Assembly: GCF_000235505.1 (NCBI RefSeq)
Contig: NZ_JH379027.1
Coordinates: forward strand, 878,004 to 942,003
DNA from: Hungatella hathewayi WAL-18680
GTDB lineage: Bacteria > Bacillota > Clostridia > Lachnospirales > Lachnospiraceae
DNA length: 64,000 bases
Direction of reading: 5' to 3'
Under the pieces are notes generated by a model that had not been told where the DNA came from, searched no databases, and saw only the letters and a list, made by a program, of their open reading frames with translations. The position numbers and the translations under genes are program-made. Positions 49,196-58,839 of this stretch are shown here, one piece after another; within the stretch, counting starts at the first letter, position 1; each line of letters begins with the position of its first letter.

Positions 49196-51340
49196 ATGAA
49201 GAGTAGTAAAGGAAAAGGGCTTTTAGGCCTGCTTGCCATTCTCCTGTGTGTAGGGGTGTTTGGCTATTTGGGCTACGATACCGTGGATGACATCAAGCTG
49301 GGTCTTGACTTAGCCGGCGGTGTCAGCATCACGTATCAGGCAGTGGATGAGAACCCGACGGACGAGCAGATGTCAGATACAATCTACAAGCTGCAGCAGA
49401 GAGTCCAGAATTACAGCACCGAGGCAGAGGTGTACCGCGAGGGCGGCAACCGGATTAACATTGATATTCCAGGTGTATCCGATGCCAATGCCATTCTGGA
49501 AGAACTGGGGAAACCAGGCTCCCTGATTTTCATGGACGAAGAGGGCAACACGATTCTGACCGGCGACCAGGTGTCTTCCGCCAAGGCCGGTATCATCGAG
49601 GGCAAGACAGGCGCCAAAGAGTACATTGTCTCCCTGACGTTTACGGATGAGGGCTCCAAGGCATTTGCGGATGCGACGGCGGCCAATATCGGCAAGAGAA
49701 TTGCCATCATCTATGACAATATGATTTATTCCAACCCGACGGTGCAGCAGGCGATTACCGGCGGCCAGGCGCAGATTACCGGCATGGAGTCCTACGAGAC
49801 GGCGGAGCAGCTGGCTTCTACCATCCGTATCGGTTCCCTGTCTTTAGAGCTTCAGGAACTGCGTTCCAACGTGGTTGGCGCGAAGCTGGGCCAGGAAGCG
49901 ATTTCCACCAGCCTGAAAGCGGCGGCTATTGGATTTGCCATCGTTGCGGTATTTATGATTGCGGTTTACTTAATTCCGGGTCTTGCATCCGTGATTGCGC
50001 TGTGCCTGTATGTGGGTCTGGTATTGATACTGTTAAAGGCATTTGAGGTGACGCTGACTCTGCCTGGTATCGCAGGTATCATCCTGTCCATTGGTATGGC
50101 GGTGGATGCCAATGTCATTATCTTTACCCGTATCAAAGAGGAGATTGGTCTTGGCAAGACGGTGAAATCCGCTATCAAGACCGGTTTTGCGAAAGCGTTG
50201 TCCGCCATCATCGACGGTAACGTGACCACCCTGATTGCGGCAGTGGTACTGTTCTGGAGAGGTTCCGGTACGGTGAAGGGATTTGCCTCCACACTGGCGA
50301 TCGGTATCGTGCTTTCCATGTTTACCGCATTATTTGTGACAAAAGGCGCATTATATGCATTGTATGCCCTGGGACTCCAGGATGCGAAGCTGTACGGCAC
50401 CAAGAAGGACAAGGCTCCTATCAATTTCCTGGGGAAAAAGAATATCTGCTTTATCATCTCCTGCGTGGTTATCGTAGCCGGCTGGGCGATGATGGGTGTC
50501 AATTCTTCTTCTACCGGAAGCATTTTGAATTACAGTATGGAATTTAAGGGTGGTACTTCCACCAATGTGACCTTTAACGAGGATATGAGTCTGGAGGATA
50601 TCTCCAGCAAGGTAGTTCCGGTGGTTGCGGAAGTGACCGGCGACCCGGAGGTTCAGACACAGAAGGTGTCCGGAAGCAATGAGGTTATCATCAAGACCAA
50701 GACGCTGTCCGTAGAGCAGAGAAAAGCTCTTGATGACGCTATGGTTGAGAAGTTTGGCGTGGAAGCCGAGAAGATTACGGCGGAGAGTATCTCCGGTGCG
50801 GTCAGCAAGGAAATGAAGCAGGATGCCATGGTAGCCGTTGTGATTGCGACAATCTGTATGCTGATTTACATCTGGTTCCGGTTTAAAGATATTAAGTTCG
50901 CGGCAAGTGCGGTTATCGCCCTGCTTCACGACGTGCTGGTGGTACTGACCTTCTACGCGGTGGCGAAGTGGTCTGTTGGCTCCACCTTTATCGCATGTAT
51001 GCTGACGATTGTAGGTTACTCCATCAATGCGACCATCGTTATCTTTGACCGTATCCGTGAGAACCTGAAGTTAAAGACCGGCAAGCAGTCTCTGGAAGAG
51101 GTTGTGAACTTAAGTATTACACAGACATTTACCAGAAGTATCAACACCTCCCTGACGACCTTCGTCATGGTATTCGTGCTGTTCCTGCTGGGTGTATCCT
51201 CCATCCGTGAGTTTGCACTTCCGCTGATGGTTGGTATCGTGTGTGGTACCTATTCTTCCGTATGTATCACCGGCGCGCTGTGGTATGTGCTGACGACCTG
51301 GAAGAATAAGAAGAAAGCAGCTGAAAAGGCAGCGAAGTAA
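49196..51340 (+). CDS. secDF: Protein translocase SecD/SecF fusion
   Basis: 714 residues from ATG 49196. The SecD half has the first membrane helix, GLDLAGGVSITYQAVDE and the P1 head, then GMAVDANVIIFTRIKEE; the SecF half begins near residue 420 with NFLGKKNICFIIS, MEFKGGTSTNV and TIVIFDRIRENLK. About twelve membrane helices in total. It uses the ion gradient to aid late steps of Sec export. YajC is encoded 1.2 kb downstream. Confidence 0.95.
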   Translation: MKSSKGKGLLGLLAILLCVGVFGYLGYDTVDDIKLGLDLAGGVSITYQAVDENPTDEQMSDTIYKLQQRVQNYSTEAEVYREGGNRINIDIPGVSDANAILEELGKPGSLIFMDEEGNTILTGDQVSSAKAGIIEGKTGAKEYIVSLTFTDEGSKAFADATAANIGKRIAIIYDNMIYSNPTVQQAITGGQAQITGMESYETAEQLASTIRIGSLSLELQELRSNVVGAKLGQEAISTSLKAAAIGFAIVAVFMIAVYLIPGLASVIALCLYVGLVLILLKAFEVTLTLPGIAGIILSIGMAVDANVIIFTRIKEEIGLGKTVKSAIKTGFAKALSAIIDGNVTTLIAAVVLFWRGSGTVKGFASTLAIGIVLSMFTALFVTKGALYALYALGLQDAKLYGTKKDKAPINFLGKKNICFIISCVVIVAGWAMMGVNSSSTGSILNYSMEFKGGTSTNVTFNEDMSLEDISSKVVPVVAEVTGDPEVQTQKVSGSNEVIIKTKTLSVEQRKALDDAMVEKFGVEAEKITAESISGAVSKEMKQDAMVAVVIATICMLIYIWFRFKDIKFAASAVIALLHDVLVVLTFYAVAKWSVGSTFIACMLTIVGYSINATIVIFDRIRENLKLKTGKQSLEEVVNLSITQTFTRSINTSLTTFVMVFVLFLLGVSSIREFALPLMVGIVCGTYSSVCITGALWYVLTTWKNKKKAAEKAAK

Positions 51341-51356
51341 TGATAAAGGATATGGC

Positions 51357-52502
51357 ATGAAATATACGTTGATAACAAAGGACGGCCGTGCAAAGAGAGC
51401 TGAAGTTCAGACGGTGCACGGCACGGTCCAGACGCCGCTGTTCATGAATGTGGGAACGGTGGCGGCAATTAAAGGGGCGGTTTCCACCGATGATTTAAAA
51501 GAAATCAGAACCCAGGTGGAGTTGTCCAACACCTACCATCTTCATGTGAGGACCGGGGACAAGCTGATTAAGGAGTTTGGCGGCCTGCACAAGTTCATGA
51601 ACTGGGACAGACCGATCCTGACGGACTCCGGCGGCTTTCAGGTGTTTTCCCTGACGGGACTTCGAAAGATTAAGGAGGAGGGAGTGTACTTTAACTCCCA
51701 CATTGACGGCAGAAAGATATTCATGGGGCCGGAGGAGAGCATGCAGATTCAGTCGAATCTGGCTTCCACCATTGCCATGGCCTTTGACGAGTGCCCGCCT
51801 CATCCTGCCACGAGAGAGTATATGCAGGCTTCCGTGGACAGAACCACCAGATGGCTGGAGCGGTGCCGGGCGGAGATGGCAAGACTCAACTCCCTGCCGG
51901 ACACCATCAACAAGAACCAGCTGCTGTTTGGCATCAACCAGGGCGGTACGTTCGAGGATATCCGGATTGCCCACGCGAAGACCATCTCGGCCATGGATTT
52001 GGACGGGTATGCCCTTGGCGGTCTGGCGGTTGGCGAGAGCCACGAGGAGATGTACCGGATTCTGGATGAGACGGTGCCGTATCTGCCGGAAAACAAGCCT
52101 ACGTACCTGATGGGCGTGGGAACGCCGGCCAATATTCTGGAGGCGGTGGACAGAGGCGTGGACTTCTTTGACTGCGTGTATCCGTCCAGAAACGGCCGTC
52201 ACGGCCACGTGTACACCAACCAGGGGAAACGCAACCTGTTCAATGCAAAATATGAGCTGGATGCGAGACCTATCGAGGAAGGATGCCAGTGTCCGGCCTG
52301 CCGTTCGTACAGCAGAGCCTACATCCGCCATCTGCTGAAGGCGAAAGAGATGCTGGGGATGCGATTATGTGTCTTGCATAATTTGTATTTTTATAATACA
52401 ATGATGGAAGAGATTCGCGACGCAATCGAGGAGCACCGTTATGCGGAGTACAAAGCGCAGAAGCTGGCAGGCATGACGGAGACAAAAAATGGTAATGATT
52501 AG
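51357..52502 (+). CDS. tgt: tRNA-guanine transglycosylase
   Basis: 381 residues. LTDSGGFQVFSL carries the proton-acceptor Asp, FDCVYPSRNGRHGH the nucleophile Asp, and CQCPACRSYSRAYIRHL plus a later His bind zinc. It exchanges the wobble guanine in GUN anticodons for a queuosine precursor. Starts 16 bases after secDF and is often paired with yajC and secDF in bacteria. Confidence 0.97.
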   Translation: MKYTLITKDGRAKRAEVQTVHGTVQTPLFMNVGTVAAIKGAVSTDDLKEIRTQVELSNTYHLHVRTGDKLIKEFGGLHKFMNWDRPILTDSGGFQVFSLTGLRKIKEEGVYFNSHIDGRKIFMGPEESMQIQSNLASTIAMAFDECPPHPATREYMQASVDRTTRWLERCRAEMARLNSLPDTINKNQLLFGINQGGTFEDIRIAHAKTISAMDLDGYALGGLAVGESHEEMYRILDETVPYLPENKPTYLMGVGTPANILEAVDRGVDFFDCVYPSRNGRHGHVYTNQGKRNLFNAKYELDARPIEEGCQCPACRSYSRAYIRHLLKAKEMLGMRLCVLHNLYFYNTMMEEIRDAIEEHRYAEYKAQKLAGMTETKNGND

Positions 52503-52586
52503 AGAACGTGCGGCGAGGCGGCAGTTCTGAATGACGGAAAGTCCCCCTTACAGATGTTCAGGGGAAAATGAAGGAGGAAGTTTTAA

Positions 52587-52880
52587 ATGGTTACAGCGAG
52601 TATTATGAACGGCCCGGGATTCTGGATTATGTATGCGGTACTGTTGGTTGGATTGATGTATTTTATGGCAATCCGTCCGCAGAGCAAAGAGAAGAAGAGA
52701 ATGGCGGAATTGATGTCCAGTATTGCGGTGGGAGACAGCATTCTGACTTCCAGCGGATTCTATGGCGTAGTGATTGATATGACAGATGATACGGTTATCG
52801 TGGAGTTTGGAAGCAACAAGAACTGCCGGATTCCGATGCAGAAGACAGCGATTGTCCAGGTTGAGAAACCGGAAGTATAA
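52587..52880 (+). CDS. yajC: Preprotein translocase accessory subunit YajC
   Basis: 97 residues, one membrane helix (IMYAVLLVGLMYFMAI) followed by RPQSKEKKRMAELM, SIAVGDSILTSSGFYG and VIVEFGSNKNCRIPM, all typical. It associates with SecDF and SecYEG. GGAGG lies upstream. The terminator follows. Confidence 0.96.
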   Translation: MVTASIMNGPGFWIMYAVLLVGLMYFMAIRPQSKEKKRMAELMSSIAVGDSILTSSGFYGVVIDMTDDTVIVEFGSNKNCRIPMQKTAIVQVEKPEV

Positions 52881-52906
52881 AATATCTGAATAGAATCAAA
52901 AGTTGC

Positions 52907-52950
52907 GAGGGCCATCCTGGCGCCGTTGAGGCGCTGGGGTGGTCCTTTTT
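52907..52950 (+). terminator. Strong terminator of the SCIFF-sec-tgt block
   Basis: AGGGCCATCCTGGCGCC (52908-52924) pairs with GGCGCTGGGGTGGTCCT (52929-52945), loop GTTGA-like, followed by TTTTTG. Confidence 0.95.
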
Positions 52951-53079
52951 GTGTTACCTGTTTCTATTGTTTTCACAAACCGGAATGTTCAAAAATGATA
53001 CAAAATGATCTTTAGTGTTTAATAAACTTCTTTTTAATCCTAGAAAAGAAAATAAAAGCAAATTAAAAAGAAAAAAATA

Positions 53080-53108
53080 TTGACAAAAAAGCAAATAAAG
53101 AATATACT
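53080..53108 (+). promoter_or_regulatory. Strong promoter of the creatininase-PTS locus
   Basis: TTGACA at 53080-53085 and TATACT at 53103-53108 with a 17-base spacer, in an A-rich stretch that resembles an UP element. GTTTAATAAAC near 53018-53028 is a small palindrome that could bind a regulator. Confidence 0.85.
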
Positions 53109-53164
53109 CAAAGTACAAGATAACAGTATTTCCAACGGGAAGAGTGAGAAAGGAGGGGAAAAAG

Positions 53165-53896
53165 ATGGAATATGTTAATTTGAAAGAAATGACCTGGAAA
53201 GAAGCGGATGTGAGAATGAAGGAGGCACGGGCGGTTATCCTTCCGCTGGGGTCTACGGAGCAGCACGGATACCATATGACGATTGACACCGACAACATTG
53301 TGGCGGGTCATGTGGCCGGACTGCTGGCAAAGGCGACGGACTGTGTGGTGCTGCCGGTATTGAATTACGGACAGGTCTGGTCCGCCAAGGATTTTCCGGC
53401 CACAATATCCCTAAGCGAGAGAACCTACATATCAGTCATCAAGGATATTGTGGTGAGTCTGGAGAAGAAGTGTAAGAATATCATCCTGTTCTCCGGCCAC
53501 TGGGGGAACGTGGCCCCGTGTAAGCTGGCGGTGAGAGAACTTCTGGATGAATATGGCTTCCGGAATGTGTATTACTTAAGTTACATGGATTTGAAGAAGA
53601 ACGGGGAAAGAATCATGGAGACGGAGCTTTGGAACGGAAGCGGGTTCCATGCCGCGGAGATTGAGACCTCCATTCTGCTTCATATCTGTCCGGACAGCGT
53701 GAAGATGGAGAAGGCAGTCTGCGAGTATCCCGAGATACCGCCGGATGTGGACATACGGCCGATTCCATGGGCGGAGTTTGCGGAGAGTGGAATATTTGGG
53801 GATGCGTCGAAGGCGACAGCGGAAAAGGGGAAACAATTTCTCGACAACTGGATGAGGCAGATGTGCAGATTAGTTACAGATAATATCCACTCGTAA
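53165..53896 (+). CDS. Creatininase family amidohydrolase
   Basis: 243 residues from ATG 53165 after AAAGGAGGGG. Metal-binding marks of the family are visible: GSTEQHGYHMTIDTDN (Glu, His, Asp), FSGHWGNVAP, and GFHAAEIETS. The fold hydrolyses cyclic amides (creatinine) or the formamide of F420/riboflavin precursors; in this operon a cyclic amide or lactam made from the imported sugar is possible. It leads the PTS locus, with the EIIC gene 85 bases downstream. Confidence 0.88.
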   Translation: MEYVNLKEMTWKEADVRMKEARAVILPLGSTEQHGYHMTIDTDNIVAGHVAGLLAKATDCVVLPVLNYGQVWSAKDFPATISLSERTYISVIKDIVVSLEKKCKNIILFSGHWGNVAPCKLAVRELLDEYGFRNVYYLSYMDLKKNGERIMETELWNGSGFHAAEIETSILLHICPDSVKMEKAVCEYPEIPPDVDIRPIPWAEFAESGIFGDASKATAEKGKQFLDNWMRQMCRLVTDNIHS

Positions 53897-53981
53897 GTGA
53901 TGTTACTACTGACTGTGTTACAACGGGAAAGGAGAGTATGAAAAGTCCTGGGGGGAAACAGGAACATCATACAGGAATAAG

Positions 53982-55385
53982 ATGGGGATTATATCGAGTG
54001 TAGCGAATGTATTAAAATTGATATTTGGCCAGATTGAGCTGGTCATGGCAATTGTTGTTTTGATTGGGTTACTGCTTCAGCGCAAGAAACCCATGGACGT
54101 GGTGATGGGGGTAGTCAAGGCGTTCGTGGGAGTGTTAATCCTGAAACAGGGCTCCACCCTTTTGCAGGCGCCCTACAAGCCGGTGATGGAGATGCTTAGG
54201 TCAGCGTTTGGAATCAGCGGCATTATCACGGAGAATTACTCCGGTATGGCGGCCATCAACACGGCGATTCCGATGCTGGTGACCATGGTGCCGACGGTGA
54301 TGCTGTTCGGATTCCTGATCAATATTCTTCTGGCCAAGTTCGGGCCTTTGAAGGTGGTATTCTTGACGGCCCACACCATGCTGGCCTTCGCCACGCTGAC
54401 GGTGTGGCTGGTGAACTGGTTCTTTGGCTGTGAGGGAGCCGTGCTGTTGATCGCCTGCTCCGTATTCTGCGGGGTCTTCTGGACGGTGATGCCGGCCTGG
54501 GCCTACAAGTATTCCAAACCCTTTGCGGGAAATGGATTTACCCTGGGCCATATCTCCTGTATGGCGGCGGTTATCAGTTCCAGAATCGGAATGCTTTTGG
54601 GAAAATACGACAAGAATCATCCGGTGCTTTTTGAGGAGGATGAGGAGGACGAGGAGAAGACAGGAAGATTTTCTTCCCTCACGAGACTGTTTAATGATTC
54701 TACAGTGGTGACCTGTCTTCTGATGACGGTGGTTCTGGCGGCGGGATGTCTGCTGGCAGGCAAAGACGCCATCGTGGAAGCGGCCGGCGGCACCAACTGG
54801 ATAGTCTGGATGATAGAGCTGGGCGGCAACTTTACCGTGGGCATCGTGGTTCTGTTAACCGGTGTCCGTATGATGATTGCAGAGCTGGTTCCGGCATTTA
54901 AGGGAATTTCCGACAAGCTGGTTCCGGGAGCTGTTCCGTCTGTGGATATGCCCGTATTCTTCCCGCTGGCTCCGTTTTCCGCGATTCTCGGATTCCTGGG
55001 CGCGTTTTTGGGAGAGTTTCTGGGATTCTTTATCCTGCTGGCTTTTGGCTCCGCGACGCTGATGATTCCGGGCATTATAGCGACCTTCTTCGACGGAGGA
55101 ATCGCCGGGGTATTCGGATTTAAGTATGGCGGCAAGAAGGCGGCCTTCGTATCCGGCCTGGCGGTTGGTCTGGTGCAGATACTGGGCGGCGTGATCTTCA
55201 CGGTGGTGTCAGGGCTTGGAACCCTGGGCGCTACCTATGGCAACACGGACTTTGGCTCGTCCATGGCGCTGCTGGCGGTGACCATGAATATCATCGGAAG
55301 CGTCTGGTTCTTCCTGATATTGCTGGTGCTGATTTATGTGGCGGCCTGCGCGCTGTTGAAAAAGCAGTTTGCGACGGAGTCTTAG
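53982..55385 (+). CDS. PTS EIIC, ascorbate/galactitol (UlaA/SgcC) family
   Basis: 467 residues, about eleven membrane segments, of the EIIC-GAT class: VLIGLLLQRKKPMDVVMG, GVLILKQGSTLL, PAWAYKYSKPFAGNGFTLGH and the FFPLAPFSAILGFLGAFLGE region. It imports and, with EIIA and EIIB encoded downstream, phosphorylates the substrate. Members transport ascorbate, galactitol or unknown compounds, so the substrate is not fixed by the family. Confidence 0.88.
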   Translation: MGIISSVANVLKLIFGQIELVMAIVVLIGLLLQRKKPMDVVMGVVKAFVGVLILKQGSTLLQAPYKPVMEMLRSAFGISGIITENYSGMAAINTAIPMLVTMVPTVMLFGFLINILLAKFGPLKVVFLTAHTMLAFATLTVWLVNWFFGCEGAVLLIACSVFCGVFWTVMPAWAYKYSKPFAGNGFTLGHISCMAAVISSRIGMLLGKYDKNHPVLFEEDEEDEEKTGRFSSLTRLFNDSTVVTCLLMTVVLAAGCLLAGKDAIVEAAGGTNWIVWMIELGGNFTVGIVVLLTGVRMMIAELVPAFKGISDKLVPGAVPSVDMPVFFPLAPFSAILGFLGAFLGEFLGFFILLAFGSATLMIPGIIATFFDGGIAGVFGFKYGGKKAAFVSGLAVGLVQILGGVIFTVVSGLGTLGATYGNTDFGSSMALLAVTMNIIGSVWFFLILLVLIYVAACALLKKQFATES

Positions 55386-55420
55386 GTGAAATGACAGACG
55401 GCAGCCGGGTTAAGTTCTTA

Positions 55421-55449
55421 TGACAAACTGATTCTACATATGATATAAT
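55421..55449 (+). promoter_or_regulatory. Promoter before the DeoR regulator
   Basis: TGACAA at 55421-55426 and TATAAT at 55444-55449 with a 17-base spacer. It would drive regulator, EIIA, EIIB and the enzymes behind them. Confidence 0.7.
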
Positions 55450-55497
55450 TTTGAATAGTATGGGAGATATTTCCAATAAATTTCGGGAGATAGAAAA

Positions 55498-56298
55498 ATG
55501 ATAGCAGAAGAGAGAAGAAAAATTATATTAGAGAGAATTCAGGACAATAAATCCGTATCCGTGCAGGAGTTGTCTAAGGAGTTTGGCATTACGGGCGTGA
55601 CCATCCGCAGAGACCTTGATTTGCTGGACCAGCAGGGGCTGGTGAAGAGGTCTCACGGAGGCGCCGTCATCCTTGACCAGAATGTGGGGGTGGAATCCGG
55701 CTTTGAAGCCAGGAGAGGCCGCAAGATGGAGATCAAGGAACTGATTGGAAAGAAGGCCGCCGGCATGGTGTCCCCGGGGGACTGCATCGGGATTGACATC
55801 GGAACCACGGTGTACGAGATGTCAAAGTATATCAAGACGATTGAGGACGTGACGGTGGTGACGGCGTCGATTCCGGTGGTGACGGAGCTGATGAACGCGA
55901 AGAATGTCAATGTCATCTGTACCGGGGGAGAGGTGTCAAGGAAGGACCAGTCCCTGATTGGGCACAATGCCATCCGGACCATCAATGAGTATATTTTGGA
56001 CAAGGTGTTTGTCGGGGTGGCCGGTATCTCGTTTGACTGTGGGCTGACGCTGTTCAACATGAATGACACGCTGGTGAAGCGGGAACTGATTAAGCGGGCC
56101 AGGGAAGTTATCGTGCTGGCGGATTCTTCCAAGATTGGTTTGACGAAGCATGCATTTTTCTGTGAGCTGGAGGCGGTGGACAAGCTGATTATCGATAAGG
56201 GAATCAGTGAGAAGGACCGGATGCAGCTGGAGGGATGCGGGATTGAGGTTATCATTGCAGATGGAGAGAACAGCGATGGAGTCGAAGATATTTCGTGA
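55498..56298 (+). CDS. DeoR/GlpR family regulator of the PTS locus
   Basis: 266 residues. N-terminal helix-turn-helix VSVQELSKEFGITGVTIRRD with LVKRSHGGAVI, then the sugar-phosphate-binding domain (GIDIGTTVYEMSKYI, VTASIPVVTEL, CTGGEVSRKDQSLIG, VFVGVAGIS, LADSSKIG). Members bind phosphorylated sugars, so the product of the PTS is the likely inducer. The EIIA gene starts inside its last 23 bases. Confidence 0.92.
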   Translation: MIAEERRKIILERIQDNKSVSVQELSKEFGITGVTIRRDLDLLDQQGLVKRSHGGAVILDQNVGVESGFEARRGRKMEIKELIGKKAAGMVSPGDCIGIDIGTTVYEMSKYIKTIEDVTVVTASIPVVTELMNAKNVNVICTGGEVSRKDQSLIGHNAIRTINEYILDKVFVGVAGISFDCGLTLFNMNDTLVKRELIKRAREVIVLADSSKIGLTKHAFFCELEAVDKLIIDKGISEKDRMQLEGCGIEVIIADGENSDGVEDIS

Positions 56299-56722
56299 TA
56301 TACGTGTCTGCGGGGAGCATTTCCCGGACTGGAAAGCGGTTGTGGACTACGTGGGAGAGACATTTGTTGCAAAGGGGTATGCAAAGAGAGAGTATTTTGA
56401 ATACATCAAGAAGGACATGGTGGAGAATGAGGCGTACATGGTGATTGTTCCGCATTTTGCGCTGCTGCACAGTGCGCCGGAGCATGGGGCTCTGGAAAAT
56501 GTCTTTCATTTCATGAAGCTGGAACACCCGGTGGAGTTTGGCCACGAGAGCAATGACCCGGTGGCGTATGTGATTACGTTTACTTCGGTGGATGCGGACT
56601 CCCACATTGCGGGGATTTCGCTGCTGGCCGGGATGCTAATGAAGGAAGGGTTTGTGGAGGAGCTTTCGCGGGCGGGCAGCGATGAGAGCCTGGCGGCATG
56701 TATTCGGAAGTACGAAGAATAG
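56276..56722 (+). CDS. PTS EIIA component (fructose/mannitol/ascorbate type)
   Basis: 148 residues from ATG 56276, with GGAGAG seven bases upstream, overlapping the regulator gene. PTS_EIIA type 2 pattern: GYAKREYFEYI and the phosphorylated His in MVIVPHFALLHSAP. It receives phosphate from HPr and passes it to the EIIB encoded next. Confidence 0.88.
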   Translation: MESKIFRDIRVCGEHFPDWKAVVDYVGETFVAKGYAKREYFEYIKKDMVENEAYMVIVPHFALLHSAPEHGALENVFHFMKLEHPVEFGHESNDPVAYVITFTSVDADSHIAGISLLAGMLMKEGFVEELSRAGSDESLAACIRKYEE

Positions 56723-56731
56723 GAGAAGAAT

Positions 56732-57019
56732 ATGTTAAAGGTTAATACGGTTTGTATTAATGGCATGGGGTCCAGCCTGATTCTGAAGATGACGGTGGAG
56801 AAGGCATTTAAAGAGCTGGGAATTGACGCCCAGGTGACCCACATGGATGCGGGACAGTTTAAGGGCCGTCATCTCCCTGATGTGTGTATCACAACCCCAT
56901 CCCTGGCGAGAACCATAGGGGAGCAGGAGGGGATGATTCTGATTACGACAAAGAATTTTACGGACGTGAAGGCAATCAAGGAGAAGATTCGGGAGGCGTT
57001 AAACATCGAGGAGCAGTAA
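56732..57019 (+). CDS. PTS EIIB component (ascorbate/galactitol type)
   Basis: 95 residues. The phosphocysteine loop VCINGMGSSLILKM puts the active Cys at residue 8. The rest is the small alpha/beta EIIB domain ending IREALNIEEQ. Part of the EIIA-EIIB-EIIC set for one substrate. Confidence 0.93.
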   Translation: MLKVNTVCINGMGSSLILKMTVEKAFKELGIDAQVTHMDAGQFKGRHLPDVCITTPSLARTIGEQEGMILITTKNFTDVKAIKEKIREALNIEEQ

Positions 57020-57042
57020 AATAAATTTTGGAGAGGGATGTT

Positions 57043-57858
57043 ATGTGGATAGACGAGGTTTTTGGAGACAGGAAACCGGTGATTGGGATGGTACATATCC
57101 AGGCATTACCCGGCACAGCCTGTTATCGCGGGGATCATGATTTGAGCCGCATCGTGGCGCAGGTGAGTGAGGATTACAACAATCTTGTGAACGGCGGCAT
57201 CGACTCGGTTATCTTCTGCAATGAATTTGACAAGCCGTACTCCAGACATGTGGAGCCGCATATCGTGGCGGTGATGACGACGATTATCGACAGGGTTTTA
57301 GAGCACGGCAGGAGGGTTCCCTTCGGGGTGGACATCCAATGGGATGCGAAGGCGGCTCTGGCTATTGCGATGGCCACCGGGGCCGATTTTATCCGGGGGA
57401 TTGTCTGTGGAACCTTCTGCGGGGATTTGGGATTGTTTACACCGGATGCGGAGGAGATCATCAATTACAAACATAAAATTGGCGCAAATCATATTAAAGT
57501 TCTGACAAATCTGTCACCGGAATTTTCTGCAACGCTTGACAACAGACCATTGACGTTAAGAGCGCAGACAGTGATCAAAAGCTGTCTGGTGGATGGTTTA
57601 TGCGTTTCGGGGGCCATGGCAGGGGGAATTGCGCCCTATGAGGAGCTGAATCAGGTGAAACAGGCGGTGGGGGATTTTGCGGTGATCGCCAACACCGGAG
57701 TGAATTTTGACAATGTGGGAGAGATTTTAAAGATTGCCGACGCGTGCTGCGTGGCCACCTGTCTGAAGGTGGACGGACAGTCGGGAAATCCCATTGACAG
57801 GGAACATGTGAAGCGGTTTATGGATTGTGTAAACGCGGGAAGGAGAGAAGGACTGTGA
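57043..57858 (+). CDS. BtpA/SgcQ family TIM-barrel protein (first copy)
   Basis: 271 residues from ATG 57043. Family marks: KPVIGMVHIQALPGT, GIDSVIFCNEFDKPYS, FGVDIQWDAKAALAIAMATG, FIRGIVCGTFCGDLG, and GVNFDNVGEILKIADACCV. The E. coli sgc PTS operon holds a homolog (SgcQ). Reaction unknown, probably on a phosphorylated or thiamin/nucleoside-like sugar. It overlaps the phosphotriesterase-like gene by four bases (GTGA). Confidence 0.9.
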   Translation: MWIDEVFGDRKPVIGMVHIQALPGTACYRGDHDLSRIVAQVSEDYNNLVNGGIDSVIFCNEFDKPYSRHVEPHIVAVMTTIIDRVLEHGRRVPFGVDIQWDAKAALAIAMATGADFIRGIVCGTFCGDLGLFTPDAEEIINYKHKIGANHIKVLTNLSPEFSATLDNRPLTLRAQTVIKSCLVDGLCVSGAMAGGIAPYEELNQVKQAVGDFAVIANTGVNFDNVGEILKIADACCVATCLKVDGQSGNPIDREHVKRFMDCVNAGRREGL

Positions 57859-58811
57859 GATATATTGAGACTGTGCTGGGACAGATAAAACCGGAGGAAC
57901 TGGGTATTACGGATTACCATGACCATCTGATCACCATCGGAGGCGGTGAGGAGAAGGTGGACAGGGATTTGCGCCTGGACAGGGTGGATTATGCCATCTC
58001 GGCCATGAAATCATGGAAGGCCCTGGGGGGCGATATGCTGGTGGATATGAATCCCATTGACTGCGGGCGGCAGGTGGAGATGCTGAAGGAGATTTCGGCG
58101 GAATCAGGTGTCAGAATTATCGCCTGCACGGGATTTCAGCGATCCATCTATTATGACGCGGAGCACTGGGTGAACAAGTACCCGGTGGAGGAAGTGGCTA
58201 GGCTGATTGCGGAGGAAGTGGAGCTTGGCGTGGAGATCAACAATTACAACGGGCCGATTGTGATGCGGAGTACGGCGAAGGCGGGTGTGATTAAGTTTGC
58301 CACCCATTACAACATGATAAAGCCTATGGAGCTCAAGGTGATTGAGGCGGGATGCATGGCTTCGCTGAGAACGGGGGCGCCTATCAGCACCCACACGGAG
58401 CGGGGAACCATGGGGCTGGAAGTGATTGAGCTGGTGAAGAAGTTTGGCGTGGACCCGAGACGGGTGACCCTGGGACATGTGGACAGAAATCCGGATTTGG
58501 AGTATCACAAGAAGATGGCGGCCCAGGGTGTGACACTGGGATATGACGGGCCATCCAGGGCGAAATACTGGCCTGACTGCGTGCTGATTGAGCTGATTAA
58601 GGGGATGTGCGAGGCAGGTTACGCGGGAAATATCATGCTGGGCGGAGATAACGGCAGAGCCAGCATGTGGAAGGAGTACGGTGGAGCTTACGGGCACAAC
58701 TATATTCTGGAGAACTTCGTGCCGCGGATGAGGGAATCCGGGATTTCGGAGGAAGATATTCACAAAATGCTGGTGGAGAATCCGGCGAGACAGTTTGCGA
58801 TTGAGAAATAG
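57855..58811 (+). CDS. Phosphotriesterase-like metal-dependent hydrolase
   Basis: 318 residues from GTG 57855, with AAGGAGAG upstream. Binuclear-metal amidohydrolase marks of the PTE family: ITDYHDHL (HxH), the carboxylated Lys in KAGVIKFAT, STHTERG, LGHVDRN and GGDNGR with the final Asp. These enzymes often open sugar lactones or lactone phosphates. Sandwiched between two BtpA-family genes. Confidence 0.9.
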   Translation: MRYIETVLGQIKPEELGITDYHDHLITIGGGEEKVDRDLRLDRVDYAISAMKSWKALGGDMLVDMNPIDCGRQVEMLKEISAESGVRIIACTGFQRSIYYDAEHWVNKYPVEEVARLIAEEVELGVEINNYNGPIVMRSTAKAGVIKFATHYNMIKPMELKVIEAGCMASLRTGAPISTHTERGTMGLEVIELVKKFGVDPRRVTLGHVDRNPDLEYHKKMAAQGVTLGYDGPSRAKYWPDCVLIELIKGMCEAGYAGNIMLGGDNGRASMWKEYGGAYGHNYILENFVPRMRESGISEEDIHKMLVENPARQFAIEK

Positions 58812-58839
58812 GAGAATTTTGGGAGAAGGAGTCAGAATT